A DNA stretch of 64,000 bases from JAHBXE01 sp044222195 (GTDB lineage Bacteria > Planctomycetota > Phycisphaerae > Phycisphaerales > UBA1924): NCBI GenBank assembly GCA_044222195.1, contig JBGANS010000002.1, positions 279,497-343,496 of the forward strand. The letters are read 5' to 3'. Below are positions 34,180 through 42,837 of the stretch, one piece after another. The notes under the pieces were generated by a model, which was not told the origin of the DNA, ran no database searches, and saw only the letters and a list, made by a program, of their open reading frames with translations. Made by a program: the position numbers and the translations under genes. Within the stretch, counting starts at the first letter, position 1; each line of letters starts with the position of its first letter.

Positions 34180-36669
34180 GTGGGGATCCCCGGGGTATTG
34201 CTGTTGACGCGGCACGAACGCCAGAACGAATCGCAACGGATCGGGTCGCTCACGCGATGCACCATCCTCGATACGCCCGCGGAGCCGGCGTTCGACGACC
34301 TGACCAAGCTCGCGGCAAGCCTCGCCGGAGCGCCCACGGCCCTGGTCAGCCTGATTTACCCTGACCGCATCTGGTTCAAGTCTCGATTCGGCTTTCCGTT
34401 CGAGTGCATCCCGCACGAAGGCTCGTTCTGCATGCACGCGATCGAGTCCGCGGACGCACTGATCGTCGAGGATGCCCTGCACGATCCGCGTTTCTCGCAC
34501 AGCCCATACGTGGTGGGGGAGCCGTTCATCCGGTTCTACGCCGGCCTGCCCCTGGTGCTCGACGACGGGACCCGGCCCGGCGTGTTGTGCGTGCTCGACT
34601 CGCGCCCTCGCAGCATGACGCCGCGGCTGATCGAGTCGCTGCAGATGGTGGCGCGCCAGGTGTCGGCGCAGCTGAGCCTGCGGAAGGCGATCGCGGACCT
34701 GCGCATCGAGAGCGAGGGCCGTCGCGTGAGCGAGGAAAGATTTCGAGCGGCGCTCACGGGCAGCCTGGACGCGGTCTTCCTGCACCGGTGCATACGCGAC
34801 GAGACGGGCGCGATCGTGAACTTCGAGGTGCTGGATGTGAACGACCGGGCGCTGGCGCTGATGGCTGCCCGACGCTCGGACCTGATCGGTAAGCGGCTCA
34901 CGGACGCGTTCCCGGGAGTTCGTGAGCACGGGTACGTCGACCGCTTTGCGCAAGCCGTCGAGAGTGGCCAGGGATACGAAGAGGAACGGGTGGCCCACCA
35001 GGATGCGATCGCGGGGCGAACGCTGAGAATGCAGGTTGTTCCGCTCGCGGACGGGGTGTCGGTATCGGTCCGGGACATCACCGAGCAGCGCGAGGCGATG
35101 CGGGTGATCGAAGAGAGCGAAGAGCGCTTTGACCTTGCCGTCCGCGGATCGAGCGATGGCATCTGGGACTGGGATATTCCCTCGGGCCGCATGTGGGTGT
35201 CCGGACGATACATGGAGCTCATGTCGCGCGAAGCCGTGTCGTGCGTCGTTCCGATCAAGTACTGGGAGACCGGCCTCCATCCGGATGATCGCGCTCGCGT
35301 CCTGGCGACGCTCGCCGATCACCTGGCGCAACGAGGCCCATACGACAACGAGTACCGGCTCAAGGTCGGTCCGGACCAGTATCGATGGTTCCGCGCCCGG
35401 GGCCAGGCGCTCTGGGATGACCACGGGCAGCCCATCCGGATGGCGGGGAGCTTGAGCGACATCGAGGCGCGCAAGCTCGCGGAGCAGCAGCTGGAAGTGG
35501 CGCGGGCGGATGCAGAAGCGGCCAGCCGCGCCAAGAGCGAGTTCCTGGCGAACATGAGCCACGAGATCCGCACGCCGATGACCGCGATCCTGGGGTACGC
35601 CGATCTCCTCTGCGAAGAGGGCGACCGGCCGCTGGAACCCGAGCATCGGACCGACATTGTCACCACGATCAGGCGCAACGGCGAGCACCTGATGTCGATC
35701 ATCAACGATATCCTGGATCTGTCCAAGATCGAAGCCGGAAAGCTCGCCGTTGAGGCCCGGTCCGCATCGCCGGCCGATATTGTGCGGGGCGTCGTGGCGA
35801 CACTTCAGCCACGCGCGATGGACAAGGGGCTGCCGCTGTCCCTACGACTGGAGAGCCTCCCGGACGGCATCGCGACCGATCCGACACGGTTGCGACAGAT
35901 TCTCATCAACCTCGTCGGAAACGCGATCAAGTTCACGCGCCGCGGCGAGGTCCGCATCACCGCGCGGTGCATCACCTCGGCCGCGGGGCTTCGCCTCCAG
36001 GTCGATGTCGCCGACACCGGGATCGGTATCGCGCCCGAGCACCTGTCCTCCCTGTTCGCGCCCTTCGCGCAGGCCGACTCGTCGATGTCCCGCCGGTTCG
36101 GGGGAACCGGCCTCGGCCTGGCGATTTCGCGCCGACTGGCCCAGTCTCTCGGGGGAGACATCTCGGTGCGCAGCGAGGTCGGCAAGGGCAGCACGTTCAC
36201 GCTGGACGTCGCCGCTCCGCCCGCCCCGTCTCTCAGCGCACCGGTCCCGCACGCCCACGCCGGCCCCGCACCCAGGTCCACCGCCCGCATCCTGCTCGCC
36301 GAAGATGGCGAGGACAACCGCCGGCTCTTCCTGCACCACCTTCGCAGCGCGGGATACACCGTGGATTCGGTCGAGAACGGGCGGGAAGCCGTCGAGCGCG
36401 TTCTCGCCTCGACCGCCGATGGCCGCGGCTTCGACCTTGTGCTGATGGACATGCAGATGCCCGATATGGACGGATACGCCGCGACGCGGGAACTCCGAAG
36501 TCGCGCCTGCCGCCTGCCGATCGTTGCGCTCACGGCTCACGCAATGACCGGAGACCGCGAGAGATGCCTCGCCGCCGGATGCGATGACTACATCTCCAAA
36601 CCGGTCGACAAGGCCAAGCTCTTGGAAGCCTGTTCGCATTGGATTCAAGCCAACCGCCAGGCGGCCTAG
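34180..36669 (+). CDS. Hybrid sensor histidine kinase (GAF-PAS-PAS-HisKA-HATPase-REC)
   Basis: 829 residues from GTG 34180; no ribosome binding site is evident, and a TTG at about 34199 is an alternative. GAF domain: 'ILDTPAEPAFDDLTKLAASLAGAPTALVSLI' through about residue 165. Two PAS domains follow ('SEERFRAALTGSLDAVFLH' and 'RFDLAVRGSSDGIWDWD'). The HisKA motif 'FLANMSHEIRTPM' carries H461. The HATPase has 'LINLVGNAIKFT', 'DTGIGI' and 'GGTGLGLAISRRL'. A C-terminal receiver has 'LAEDGEDN', 'LMDMQMPDMDG' and 'SKPVD'. No membrane segments, so cytoplasmic. A response-regulator gene follows, making a local phosphorelay pair. Confidence 0.9.
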   Translation: MGIPGVLLLTRHERQNESQRIGSLTRCTILDTPAEPAFDDLTKLAASLAGAPTALVSLIYPDRIWFKSRFGFPFECIPHEGSFCMHAIESADALIVEDALHDPRFSHSPYVVGEPFIRFYAGLPLVLDDGTRPGVLCVLDSRPRSMTPRLIESLQMVARQVSAQLSLRKAIADLRIESEGRRVSEERFRAALTGSLDAVFLHRCIRDETGAIVNFEVLDVNDRALALMAARRSDLIGKRLTDAFPGVREHGYVDRFAQAVESGQGYEEERVAHQDAIAGRTLRMQVVPLADGVSVSVRDITEQREAMRVIEESEERFDLAVRGSSDGIWDWDIPSGRMWVSGRYMELMSREAVSCVVPIKYWETGLHPDDRARVLATLADHLAQRGPYDNEYRLKVGPDQYRWFRARGQALWDDHGQPIRMAGSLSDIEARKLAEQQLEVARADAEAASRAKSEFLANMSHEIRTPMTAILGYADLLCEEGDRPLEPEHRTDIVTTIRRNGEHLMSIINDILDLSKIEAGKLAVEARSASPADIVRGVVATLQPRAMDKGLPLSLRLESLPDGIATDPTRLRQILINLVGNAIKFTRRGEVRITARCITSAAGLRLQVDVADTGIGIAPEHLSSLFAPFAQADSSMSRRFGGTGLGLAISRRLAQSLGGDISVRSEVGKGSTFTLDVAAPPAPSLSAPVPHAHAGPAPRSTARILLAEDGEDNRRLFLHHLRSAGYTVDSVENGREAVERVLASTADGRGFDLVLMDMQMPDMDGYAATRELRSRACRLPIVALTAHAMTGDRERCLAAGCDDYISKPVDKAKLLEACSHWIQANRQAA

Positions 36670-36796
36670 GAATCGCCGCGCAGGTTCCGCGCGACTCACC
36701 GGTGGTGCTCGTCGGTCGGCCCAAGTCGGGCCGAGCCATCGCCGACGAAGAGAACGGTTCCCCGCTCGGCGAACGCCCTCGTTGAGGAGCTCACGC

Positions 36797-37318
36797 ATGT
36801 ACCCAGAACACGACAAGCCGCGGCGGCCAAGCCCTCATGGGTATGGCAACACGTTGGCCAAAGAAGTCCAGGACACAGCCCTGAAGCCTGCGCCGCCACT
36901 GGAAACGGAAGCCTCGCTTGATCTGTGCGTCCTGATCGCGGAAGACGGCATCGACAATCAACGGGTGTTCACGTTCTTTCTCGAGCAGGCGGGAGCCCGT
37001 GTCGAGGTCGTTGACGACGGCGCCCAGGCGGTCGAGCGGCTGGCGCCCGGCGCGCCCAACCGGGACCGCTTCGACATCATCCTCATGGACATGGACATGC
37101 CGGTGATGGACGGATACCAGGCCGCGGCAAAGCTGAGAAGCGTTGGCTGCCGCGTGCCCATCATCGCACTGACCGCCCACGCCCTCTCCGGCGACCGGAC
37201 CAAGTGCCTCGCGGCGGGGTGCGACGATTACATCGCCAAGCCGGTCGATCGGAAAGTGCTCATCGCCAAGTGCCGGGCCCTGGCGGAGCACCGCCGCTCA
37301 CGCGCGGCCGCGGCCTGA
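36797..37318 (+). CDS. Stand-alone response regulator (receiver domain)
   Basis: 173 residues from ATG 36797, with GGAG 8 bases upstream. The first 40 residues are a polar extension. The rest is one receiver domain: 'VLIAEDGIDNQRVF' (acidic pair), 'IILMDMDMPVMDGYQAAAKLR' (phosphoacceptor Asp), 'IIALTAHALSGDRTKCLAAGCDDYIAKPVD' (Thr and Lys). It closely resembles the receiver at the end of the upstream hybrid kinase, so it may have come from a duplication. No output domain is fused; it probably acts by protein contact or as a phosphate shuttle. Confidence 0.88.
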   Translation: MYPEHDKPRRPSPHGYGNTLAKEVQDTALKPAPPLETEASLDLCVLIAEDGIDNQRVFTFFLEQAGARVEVVDDGAQAVERLAPGAPNRDRFDIILMDMDMPVMDGYQAAAKLRSVGCRVPIIALTAHALSGDRTKCLAAGCDDYIAKPVDRKVLIAKCRALAEHRRSRAAAA

Positions 37319-37369
37319 TACGGGCCCTCGCGGCGAACCGACGGTCCCGTGCGTGTACGATGCTCGGCG

Positions 37370-38347
37370 ATGGCCGAACTGGTACGCATCACGGATGTCT
37401 CGCCGCGCGACGGCTTGCAGAATGAACCGGGAATCATTCCGACCGACCGGAAAGTGGAACTGGTCCGGCTGCTGTGCGAGACAGGGGTTGATGAGGTCGA
37501 GGTCAGCAGCTTTGTGAGCGCAAAGTGGGTGCCGCAGCTTGGGGATGCGGAAGACGTCATTCTGGGCCTCCTCCGGTCCCCCTCCCTGAGGGAGGGGCTA
37601 GGGGTGGGTTCAGACATACCAAGCACGAACGTGCCTGCTCGATCCGCTGTCTTGTCGGCGTTGGTCCCCAATGAACGCGGCATGCAGGGCGTGCTCGACG
37701 CCAACAGGCGGGCGGGACGCCGCGTCATCGGAAAGGTCTCGGTGTTCACGGCGGCGAGCGAGACGTTCTCGATGCGGAACACGAACGCGACGATCGCCCA
37801 GACACTTGAACGGTTTGTCCCCGTGATTGCCGCGGCCAAAACGCAGGGCCTCGCCGTTCGCGGCTACATCTCCTGCGCGTTCGCGTGCCCGTTCGAGGGG
37901 CCGATTGCCCCCGGGGCCGTGGCGAGCGTCGGTCGCAGGCTCATGGACCTGGGAGTCGATGAGATCGACTACGGGGACACGATTGGTGCGGCGACTCCGG
38001 AACGAACACGCGACTTGCTGGACACTTGCCGAAAGGAAGTGCCTATTGAGGGTGGCCGACTTCTTTCAACTGTCCACCTCCACGACACCTTCGGCCTCGC
38101 CGCGGACTGCGTCAAGGCTGCGCTCGACATGGGTGTTCGCTCCTTCGACGGCTCCGTCGCCGGTCTCGGCGGGTGCCCCTACGCGAGCACCCCAGGCAAA
38201 CGAGCCCCCGGGAACATCAGCACAGAACTTCTCGTGCAAACCGTCGAAAATGCCGGATTCACAACCGGCGTGGACAAAGGCAAGCTCGCACGTGCCGCCG
38301 ACTTTGCGCGGAAAATCGTCGCCGCTTCGCGTGGAGGTGCCGCGTGA
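37370..38347 (+). CDS. Hydroxymethylglutaryl-CoA lyase, with repeat-encoded insertion
   Basis: 325 residues from ATG 37370. It splits HMG-CoA into acetyl-CoA and acetoacetate, the last step of leucine breakdown. Active-site motifs are intact: 'SPRDGLQNE' (R and D), 'STVHLHDTFGLA' (metal-binding His pair) and 'GLGGCPYA' (catalytic Cys). Residues about 69-83 (RSPSLREGLGVGSD) are extra compared with the family, which usually runs straight from the 'AEDVI' helix into the 'VLVPN' strand. That stretch is encoded by a palindromic repeat (37571-37610). The crotonase gene downstream starts within its stop (GTGA), so they are coupled. Confidence 0.9.
   Translation: MAELVRITDVSPRDGLQNEPGIIPTDRKVELVRLLCETGVDEVEVSSFVSAKWVPQLGDAEDVILGLLRSPSLREGLGVGSDIPSTNVPARSAVLSALVPNERGMQGVLDANRRAGRRVIGKVSVFTAASETFSMRNTNATIAQTLERFVPVIAAAKTQGLAVRGYISCAFACPFEGPIAPGAVASVGRRLMDLGVDEIDYGDTIGAATPERTRDLLDTCRKEVPIEGGRLLSTVHLHDTFGLAADCVKAALDMGVRSFDGSVAGLGGCPYASTPGKRAPGNISTELLVQTVENAGFTTGVDKGKLARAADFARKIVAASRGGAA
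37571..37610. repeat. Palindromic G-rich repeat inserted in frame in the HMG-CoA lyase gene
   Basis: This stretch carries the core CTCCCTGAGGGAG followed by GGG-rich sequence ending GGGTT. It matches the modules at about 60351-60396 and 60987-61038 over about 40 positions with few differences. Here it stays in frame and free of stops, adding roughly 14 residues to the protein. Confidence 0.75.
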
Positions 38348-39078
38348 TCGAGTCGCAGTGGAACGGCGACATCGCGGTCGTCCGATTCAATCGCCCGGAG
38401 AAACGCAACGCGCTGACGCCGTCGATGATCGATGGATTCACGCGCGAGATCGCCGCGACTCGGGGGCGGGCTCGCGCCATCGTGGTCTGCGGCGCGGGCG
38501 ATGTGTTCTGCTCCGGTTTCGACCTCGCCCTCTGCCTGGATGATTCCTCCGTCCTGTCCGCCCTGCTCCGTGGACTCTCGACGGCGATCGTGACCATGAA
38601 GCGTCACCCGTCACCGATCGTCATCGCCGCGCACGGCGCGGCCATCGCGGGTGGTTGCGCACTCCTCGGCGGTGGCGATGTCGTCGTCACCAATAGAGAC
38701 GCGAAACTCGGCTACCCCGTGACGCCGCTCGGCATTTCGCCCGCCGTCTCCGCACCGTTCTTGACCGCGGCGGTGGGGGGCGGCAACGCCAGGGCCCGGG
38801 AGCTTGATCCTCGCCTGATCCACGGACAGGAAGCCCTCCGAATCGGGCTGGCCCACGAATGCGTCGCGACCGCGGCCGAGGTACTGCCGCGTGCGATGGC
38901 CATCGCCTCGGACCGGGCCGCCAAGCCGCGATGTGGAGTGGAAGCGACCAAGTTCTGGCTCAACGAACTCGACGGCTCATCCGATTCTGCAACCGTGCAG
39001 CTCGCCCTGGCCGCTTCACTCGGACTGGTCGGATCCTCAGAAGAGCGAGAACGGCTCGCAGCATTCTTCGCGAGATAA
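38344..39078 (+). CDS. Crotonase-family protein lacking both usual catalytic Glu
   Basis: 244 residues from GTG 38344 (overlaps the HMG-CoA lyase stop by 4 bases). The crotonase fold is clear: 'IAVVRFNRPEKRNALTPSMI', oxyanion-hole segments 'DVFCSGFDLAL' and 'IAAHGAAIAGGCALLGGGDVV'. In enoyl-CoA hydratases the two catalytic Glu lie in 'GGGCEL' and 'G.PE..LG'; here they read 'AGGCAL' and 'GYPVTPLGISP'. It may therefore isomerise, hydrolyse or only bind an acyl-CoA. It sits in the likely leucine/acyl-CoA operon. Confidence 0.82.
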   Translation: MIESQWNGDIAVVRFNRPEKRNALTPSMIDGFTREIAATRGRARAIVVCGAGDVFCSGFDLALCLDDSSVLSALLRGLSTAIVTMKRHPSPIVIAAHGAAIAGGCALLGGGDVVVTNRDAKLGYPVTPLGISPAVSAPFLTAAVGGGNARARELDPRLIHGQEALRIGLAHECVATAAEVLPRAMAIASDRAAKPRCGVEATKFWLNELDGSSDSATVQLALAASLGLVGSSEERERLAAFFAR

Positions 39079-39088
39079 AGAGGGTTGC

Positions 39089-39841
39089 ATGTCTGAACTC
39101 ACACTGCTCACCACGTCAGGACGCATCGCAACGCTCTCGCTGAACCGGCCCGATGCGCGGAACTCGCTCTCGCTGGACTTGCTCGCCGCGCTGCTCGCAC
39201 GCGTTGCGGAGCTGGAGAAGCGGCCCGACCTGTCGGTCCTGATCGTGACGGGCGAAGGCAAGGCGTTCTGCGCGGGCATGGATCTCAAGGCCGTGCTCTC
39301 GGATGCATCACTTCCGTTGAAACTCCTCTCCTCGCTGGCGGAGTTCTGCATCCGATTGCGGAAGCTCCCGATGGTCACGGTGGCCAAGGTCAACGGTGCA
39401 GCGATCGGCGGCGGGTGCGGCTTGGCGACCGTCTGCGACCTCGCTCTGACGCACGCTGATTCGAAGATGGGCTTTCCGGAGGTTGACCTGGGCGTCTGCC
39501 CGGCCGTGGTCGCCCCGTGGCTGGTTCGCAAGATTGGCCCGGGCCGAGCGCGGCACATCCTTCTCGCCGGCGGGGTGATGTCCGGCCAGCAGGCGTTTGA
39601 GGCGGGGATCGTCAACCACGTCGTTCCCACTCGCGATGACCTGGACAAGGCAGTCGCCGACGCGGCGGCGCGGCTGGCAACCGGCGGCCCCAATGCCCTC
39701 CGCGCCACCAAGGCCCTCCTCAACGAACTGGACGGGTCACTCGATGATCGGCTCGGCAGGCGCGCCGCAGAGTTATCAGCGCAGGTGCTCGCCACCGCAG
39801 AGGCTCAGGAAATGCTTCGGACCAAGCTATCCCAGAGATGA
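39089..39841 (+). CDS. Crotonase-family enoyl-CoA hydratase, probable methylglutaconyl-CoA hydratase
   Basis: 250 residues from ATG 39089, 10 bases after the previous gene. Motifs: 'IATLSLNRPDARNSLSLDLL', 'GKAFCAGMDLKAVL', 'KVNGAAIGGGCGLATVCDLALTH' and 'MGFPEVDLGVCPAVVAPWLVRKIG'. The Gly at the first Glu site plus the intact PE of the second is the pattern of LiuC-type methylglutaconyl-CoA hydratases. That fits with HMG-CoA lyase and the methylcrotonyl-type carboxylase in the same region: together they would cover the three last steps of leucine breakdown. The assignment of substrate is inference. Confidence 0.85.
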   Translation: MSELTLLTTSGRIATLSLNRPDARNSLSLDLLAALLARVAELEKRPDLSVLIVTGEGKAFCAGMDLKAVLSDASLPLKLLSSLAEFCIRLRKLPMVTVAKVNGAAIGGGCGLATVCDLALTHADSKMGFPEVDLGVCPAVVAPWLVRKIGPGRARHILLAGGVMSGQQAFEAGIVNHVVPTRDDLDKAVADAAARLATGGPNALRATKALLNELDGSLDDRLGRRAAELSAQVLATAEAQEMLRTKLSQR

Positions 39842-39921
39842 GAAGCTGGAGTGTTTCGAAGGACCAAGGGCGGGCCATCGCCGCCACTTCCATCGCGCCG
39901 AACCCGTGCTAAACTCCGCCA

Positions 39922-40827
39922 ATGACGGCTTCAGCGCTCCCCATCCATCGTGAGGCTTCCGGCCCGCACGCCGGGGTCGTTGTCGTCCGGCTTGAGCAGC
40001 CGGGCAAGCCCGTCATTGTGCTCGACCACGAACTGATACTGCGACTGGAGGCGACGCTCAAGGCCCTGCCCAGGGACACCGCGGGAATGGTCCTGGCTTC
40101 ATCCAGCGAGCGGGTGTTTGTCGCAGGTGCAGACCTGAAGACCATCAGCGAGTGGGATGACCAACAGCTTGATGCATATCTCGCCCTGGGCTCCCGAGTC
40201 TTCGGCATGATCGCATGGCTGCCATACCCGACCGCCGCGGCGATCAACGGCGCCGCCCTGGGCGGTGGTCTCGAACTCGCGATGCACTGCGATGGGCTCA
40301 TCGCGTCGCCGCCACCCTTGCGGGACGGCCAACCCGGCAAGCCCTATCCAGTTGGGCTTCCAGAGTGCGGCCTGGGTCTGTGCCCGGGCTGGGGCGGGAC
40401 GAACATGCTCCCCGCGCGCATGGACCCCGTCGAGGCGATTCGGCGCACCGCGACAGGCCAGAACATGGTCTTCACCGATGCCGAGAAGGCAGGCCTGTTC
40501 GATCGCATCGCGCCTTCAACCGACACGCTCATCGAGACGGCCATGTCCTGGGTCGTAGAGCGCCGCGCTCGCAAGTCCGAACGAACCGGCGAACCCATGA
40601 AGTGGATCGGGCGGCCTGATCGCGCCGCCGCCACGCTCAAGGCTCTCGATCAGGTCAAGTCCGAACTTCCCAGGACCGACGCCGCGGCAGCCGTTGTCGC
40701 CGCGGTCGATGCTGGTTTGAGCCGCGGGTGGACCGCGGCGGTCGAATCCGAACGCAAGAGCCTCGTCAAGCTCCGTCACACCCCCGCCGCGAAAGCTTCG
40801 CTGGCGGCCTTTTTCGCGAAAAAGTAG
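39922..40827 (+). CDS. Enoyl-CoA hydratase/isomerase, FadB/FadJ N-domain-like
   Basis: 301 residues. Both catalytic Glu are in place: 'AINGAALGGGLELAMHCDGLIAS' and 'YPVGLPECGLGLCPGWGGT'. The overall sequence ('VVVVRLEQPGKPVIVLDHELILRLEATL', then 'RVFVAGADLKTISEWD') resembles the hydratase half of multifunctional fatty-acid oxidation proteins, but no dehydrogenase domain follows. The C-terminal 80 residues extend beyond the simple fold. It lies 80 bases after the LiuC-like gene and 23 bases before the acyl-CoA dehydrogenase, consistent with a fatty- or branched-acid oxidation operon. Confidence 0.82.
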   Translation: MTASALPIHREASGPHAGVVVVRLEQPGKPVIVLDHELILRLEATLKALPRDTAGMVLASSSERVFVAGADLKTISEWDDQQLDAYLALGSRVFGMIAWLPYPTAAAINGAALGGGLELAMHCDGLIASPPPLRDGQPGKPYPVGLPECGLGLCPGWGGTNMLPARMDPVEAIRRTATGQNMVFTDAEKAGLFDRIAPSTDTLIETAMSWVVERRARKSERTGEPMKWIGRPDRAAATLKALDQVKSELPRTDAAAAVVAAVDAGLSRGWTAAVESERKSLVKLRHTPAAKASLAAFFAKK

Positions 40828-40850
40828 TTTCCCGCAAGAGAGTTGCACCC

Positions 40851-42833
40851 ATGGCCGACCTCAAAAATCTCAAGGGCATTTCCGACGCCGACAAGAAACT
40901 CCTGGCCGAGGCCGAAGAATGGCTCGGCGCAGAGCCCTCGAAGATGGGCGCGGTGAAGAACCTCTTCTGGGGCAAGATCAAGGAAGAGTTCTACTTCCCC
41001 TATCCCCAGCTTGACGCCCGCGAGCAGGCAGAGTGCGACCAGCTCCTGGCCCGCCTTGATGACTACCTGCGCACCGAGCACCCCGCCATCGCCATCGATC
41101 AGGAGCAGGAGATCCCTCGCTGGGTCGTGGACCGGCTCTTCGAAATCGGCGTGCTCGGAATGACCATTCCGAAGGAGCACGGCGGGCTGGGGCTCGGCAT
41201 CACGAGCTACAACCGCGTCCTTGAGCGCATCGGCATGTACTGCGGGTCGACGGCCGTCATGGTGTCCGCGCACCAGTCAATCGGGTGCAAGGCCGTGATG
41301 CTCTTCGGCACCGACGAACAGAAGAAGAAGTGGCTGCCCCGGCTGGCGAAAGACTGGCTGAGCGCGTTCTGCCTGAGCGAGCCCAACGTCGGGTGCGACG
41401 CGGGCGGCCAGGAAACCAACTTCACCAAGGACGGCGAGTACTACATCATCAACGGTGAGAAGAAGTGGGCGACCTCCGGGGCTCTTTCCGGATTGTTCAC
41501 GGTCATGACGCGCGAAAACCGCCCCGACGGCAAGGGCAAGATCTCCGCCCTCGTGTGCCACCCGGACATGCCGGGTATCGACATCTTCCAGAAGAACCGC
41601 TCCAAGTGCGGGATCCGCGGCACGTGGCAGGCCCGCATCCGCTTCAACAACGTCCGTGTCCATAAGTCCCACCTGCTCGGCCAGGAAGGGCGCGGCCTCC
41701 AGATCGCCCTCTCCTGCCTGAACTACGGCCGGTGCACACTTTCGGCCGGCATGCTCGGCGGAGCTCGCCGGGTACGGGATCAATCGACCAAGTGGGCAAT
41801 GACCCGCTTCCAGTTCGGCGCCGCTCTGGCGGACAAGGAACTCGTCAAGAAGCGCATCGCCAACATGGCGGCCCTTGATTATGCAATGGACGCCGTGCTC
41901 TACATGACCACCGGCATGCTCGACCGCAAGGAGGAAGACCACCAGGTCGAGACGGCCATGTGCAAGGTCTTCTGCTCGGAAATGGGCTGGCGCGTCGTCA
42001 ACGACGGCATGCAGATCATGGGCGGCGAGAGCTACATGACGGAGAACGAGGTCGAGCGCGTGTTCCGCGACTCGCGCATCAACCTGATCGTTGAGGGTGC
42101 GAACGAAGTCATGCAGTCCTACATCTTTGGCTACGGCGGCAAGCAGCTCGCCGAGCAGATGCTGGGTGTCAAGAACGCGCTGCTGAAGGACTCGGACGAA
42201 TCCGTCGGCGCGTTCCTGTCCAAGGCAATCAAGAACTCGCTCAACGCACGTATCATGAAGCTCGCGATCCCCCTCGGGCTCGAGGTCTTCCTGGGCATCC
42301 GCCGCCGCCTGCCGCGGATCACCAGGGTCAGCGCCGAGTTGCAGCCCTACGCGGATCGTCTCTCCCGCCACGTGCGCGAGTTGACCTATCACTTCAAGAA
42401 ACTCAGCTACATCCACCAGGAGGCGATGCTCACCAAGCAGGCCGTCCAGGCACGCTTTGCCGACGCCGCCCTGATGATGCACGGCTGGGCCTGTACGCTC
42501 AGCAAGCTGGATGTGGATATGAAAGCCCACCGCGGCAACGGGGCGTCCGATCTCGAATGGAGCCGCGACCGCGCCGCCGCGATTCACTTCTTCGATATCG
42601 CCGAAATGTCGATCAACCAGAGCTTCCGCGAGTTGTATTCGCACGCGGACGAGTCGATGCTCGCCGCATCCGAGGCGACGCTCAAGCACAACGCGACGCT
42701 TCCACCGGAGCAGTTCGTGATTCCCGAGAAGACGCCCACCGACCTTCGTGGCAAGGGACGCAAGCCGAGTCAGGAAGGGATCAAGCAGTTCCCGGGAGAC
42801 CGGAAGAACGAGGGCGTGCCGGCGCGGTCGTAA
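40851..42833 (+). CDS. Long acyl-CoA dehydrogenase (VLCAD/ACAD9-like)
   Basis: 660 residues from ATG 40851, longer than the 380 of short/medium-chain enzymes. Core motifs: 'EHGGLGLGITSYNRVLERIGMYCGSTAVMVSAHQSIGCKAVMLFGTDEQKKKWLP' and 'FCLSEPNVGCDAG' for FAD/substrate binding, and 'RINLIVEGANEVMQSYIFGYGG' with the probable catalytic Glu. The extra C-terminal 200 residues, helical, match the extension of VLCAD/ACAD9-type enzymes, which act on long chains and may bind membrane. It removes two hydrogens from acyl-CoA to give the enoyl-CoA for the neighbouring crotonases. Electron-transfer flavoprotein genes are not in the window. Confidence 0.9.
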   Translation: MADLKNLKGISDADKKLLAEAEEWLGAEPSKMGAVKNLFWGKIKEEFYFPYPQLDAREQAECDQLLARLDDYLRTEHPAIAIDQEQEIPRWVVDRLFEIGVLGMTIPKEHGGLGLGITSYNRVLERIGMYCGSTAVMVSAHQSIGCKAVMLFGTDEQKKKWLPRLAKDWLSAFCLSEPNVGCDAGGQETNFTKDGEYYIINGEKKWATSGALSGLFTVMTRENRPDGKGKISALVCHPDMPGIDIFQKNRSKCGIRGTWQARIRFNNVRVHKSHLLGQEGRGLQIALSCLNYGRCTLSAGMLGGARRVRDQSTKWAMTRFQFGAALADKELVKKRIANMAALDYAMDAVLYMTTGMLDRKEEDHQVETAMCKVFCSEMGWRVVNDGMQIMGGESYMTENEVERVFRDSRINLIVEGANEVMQSYIFGYGGKQLAEQMLGVKNALLKDSDESVGAFLSKAIKNSLNARIMKLAIPLGLEVFLGIRRRLPRITRVSAELQPYADRLSRHVRELTYHFKKLSYIHQEAMLTKQAVQARFADAALMMHGWACTLSKLDVDMKAHRGNGASDLEWSRDRAAAIHFFDIAEMSINQSFRELYSHADESMLAASEATLKHNATLPPEQFVIPEKTPTDLRGKGRKPSQEGIKQFPGDRKNEGVPARS

Positions 42834-42837
42834 CTCC

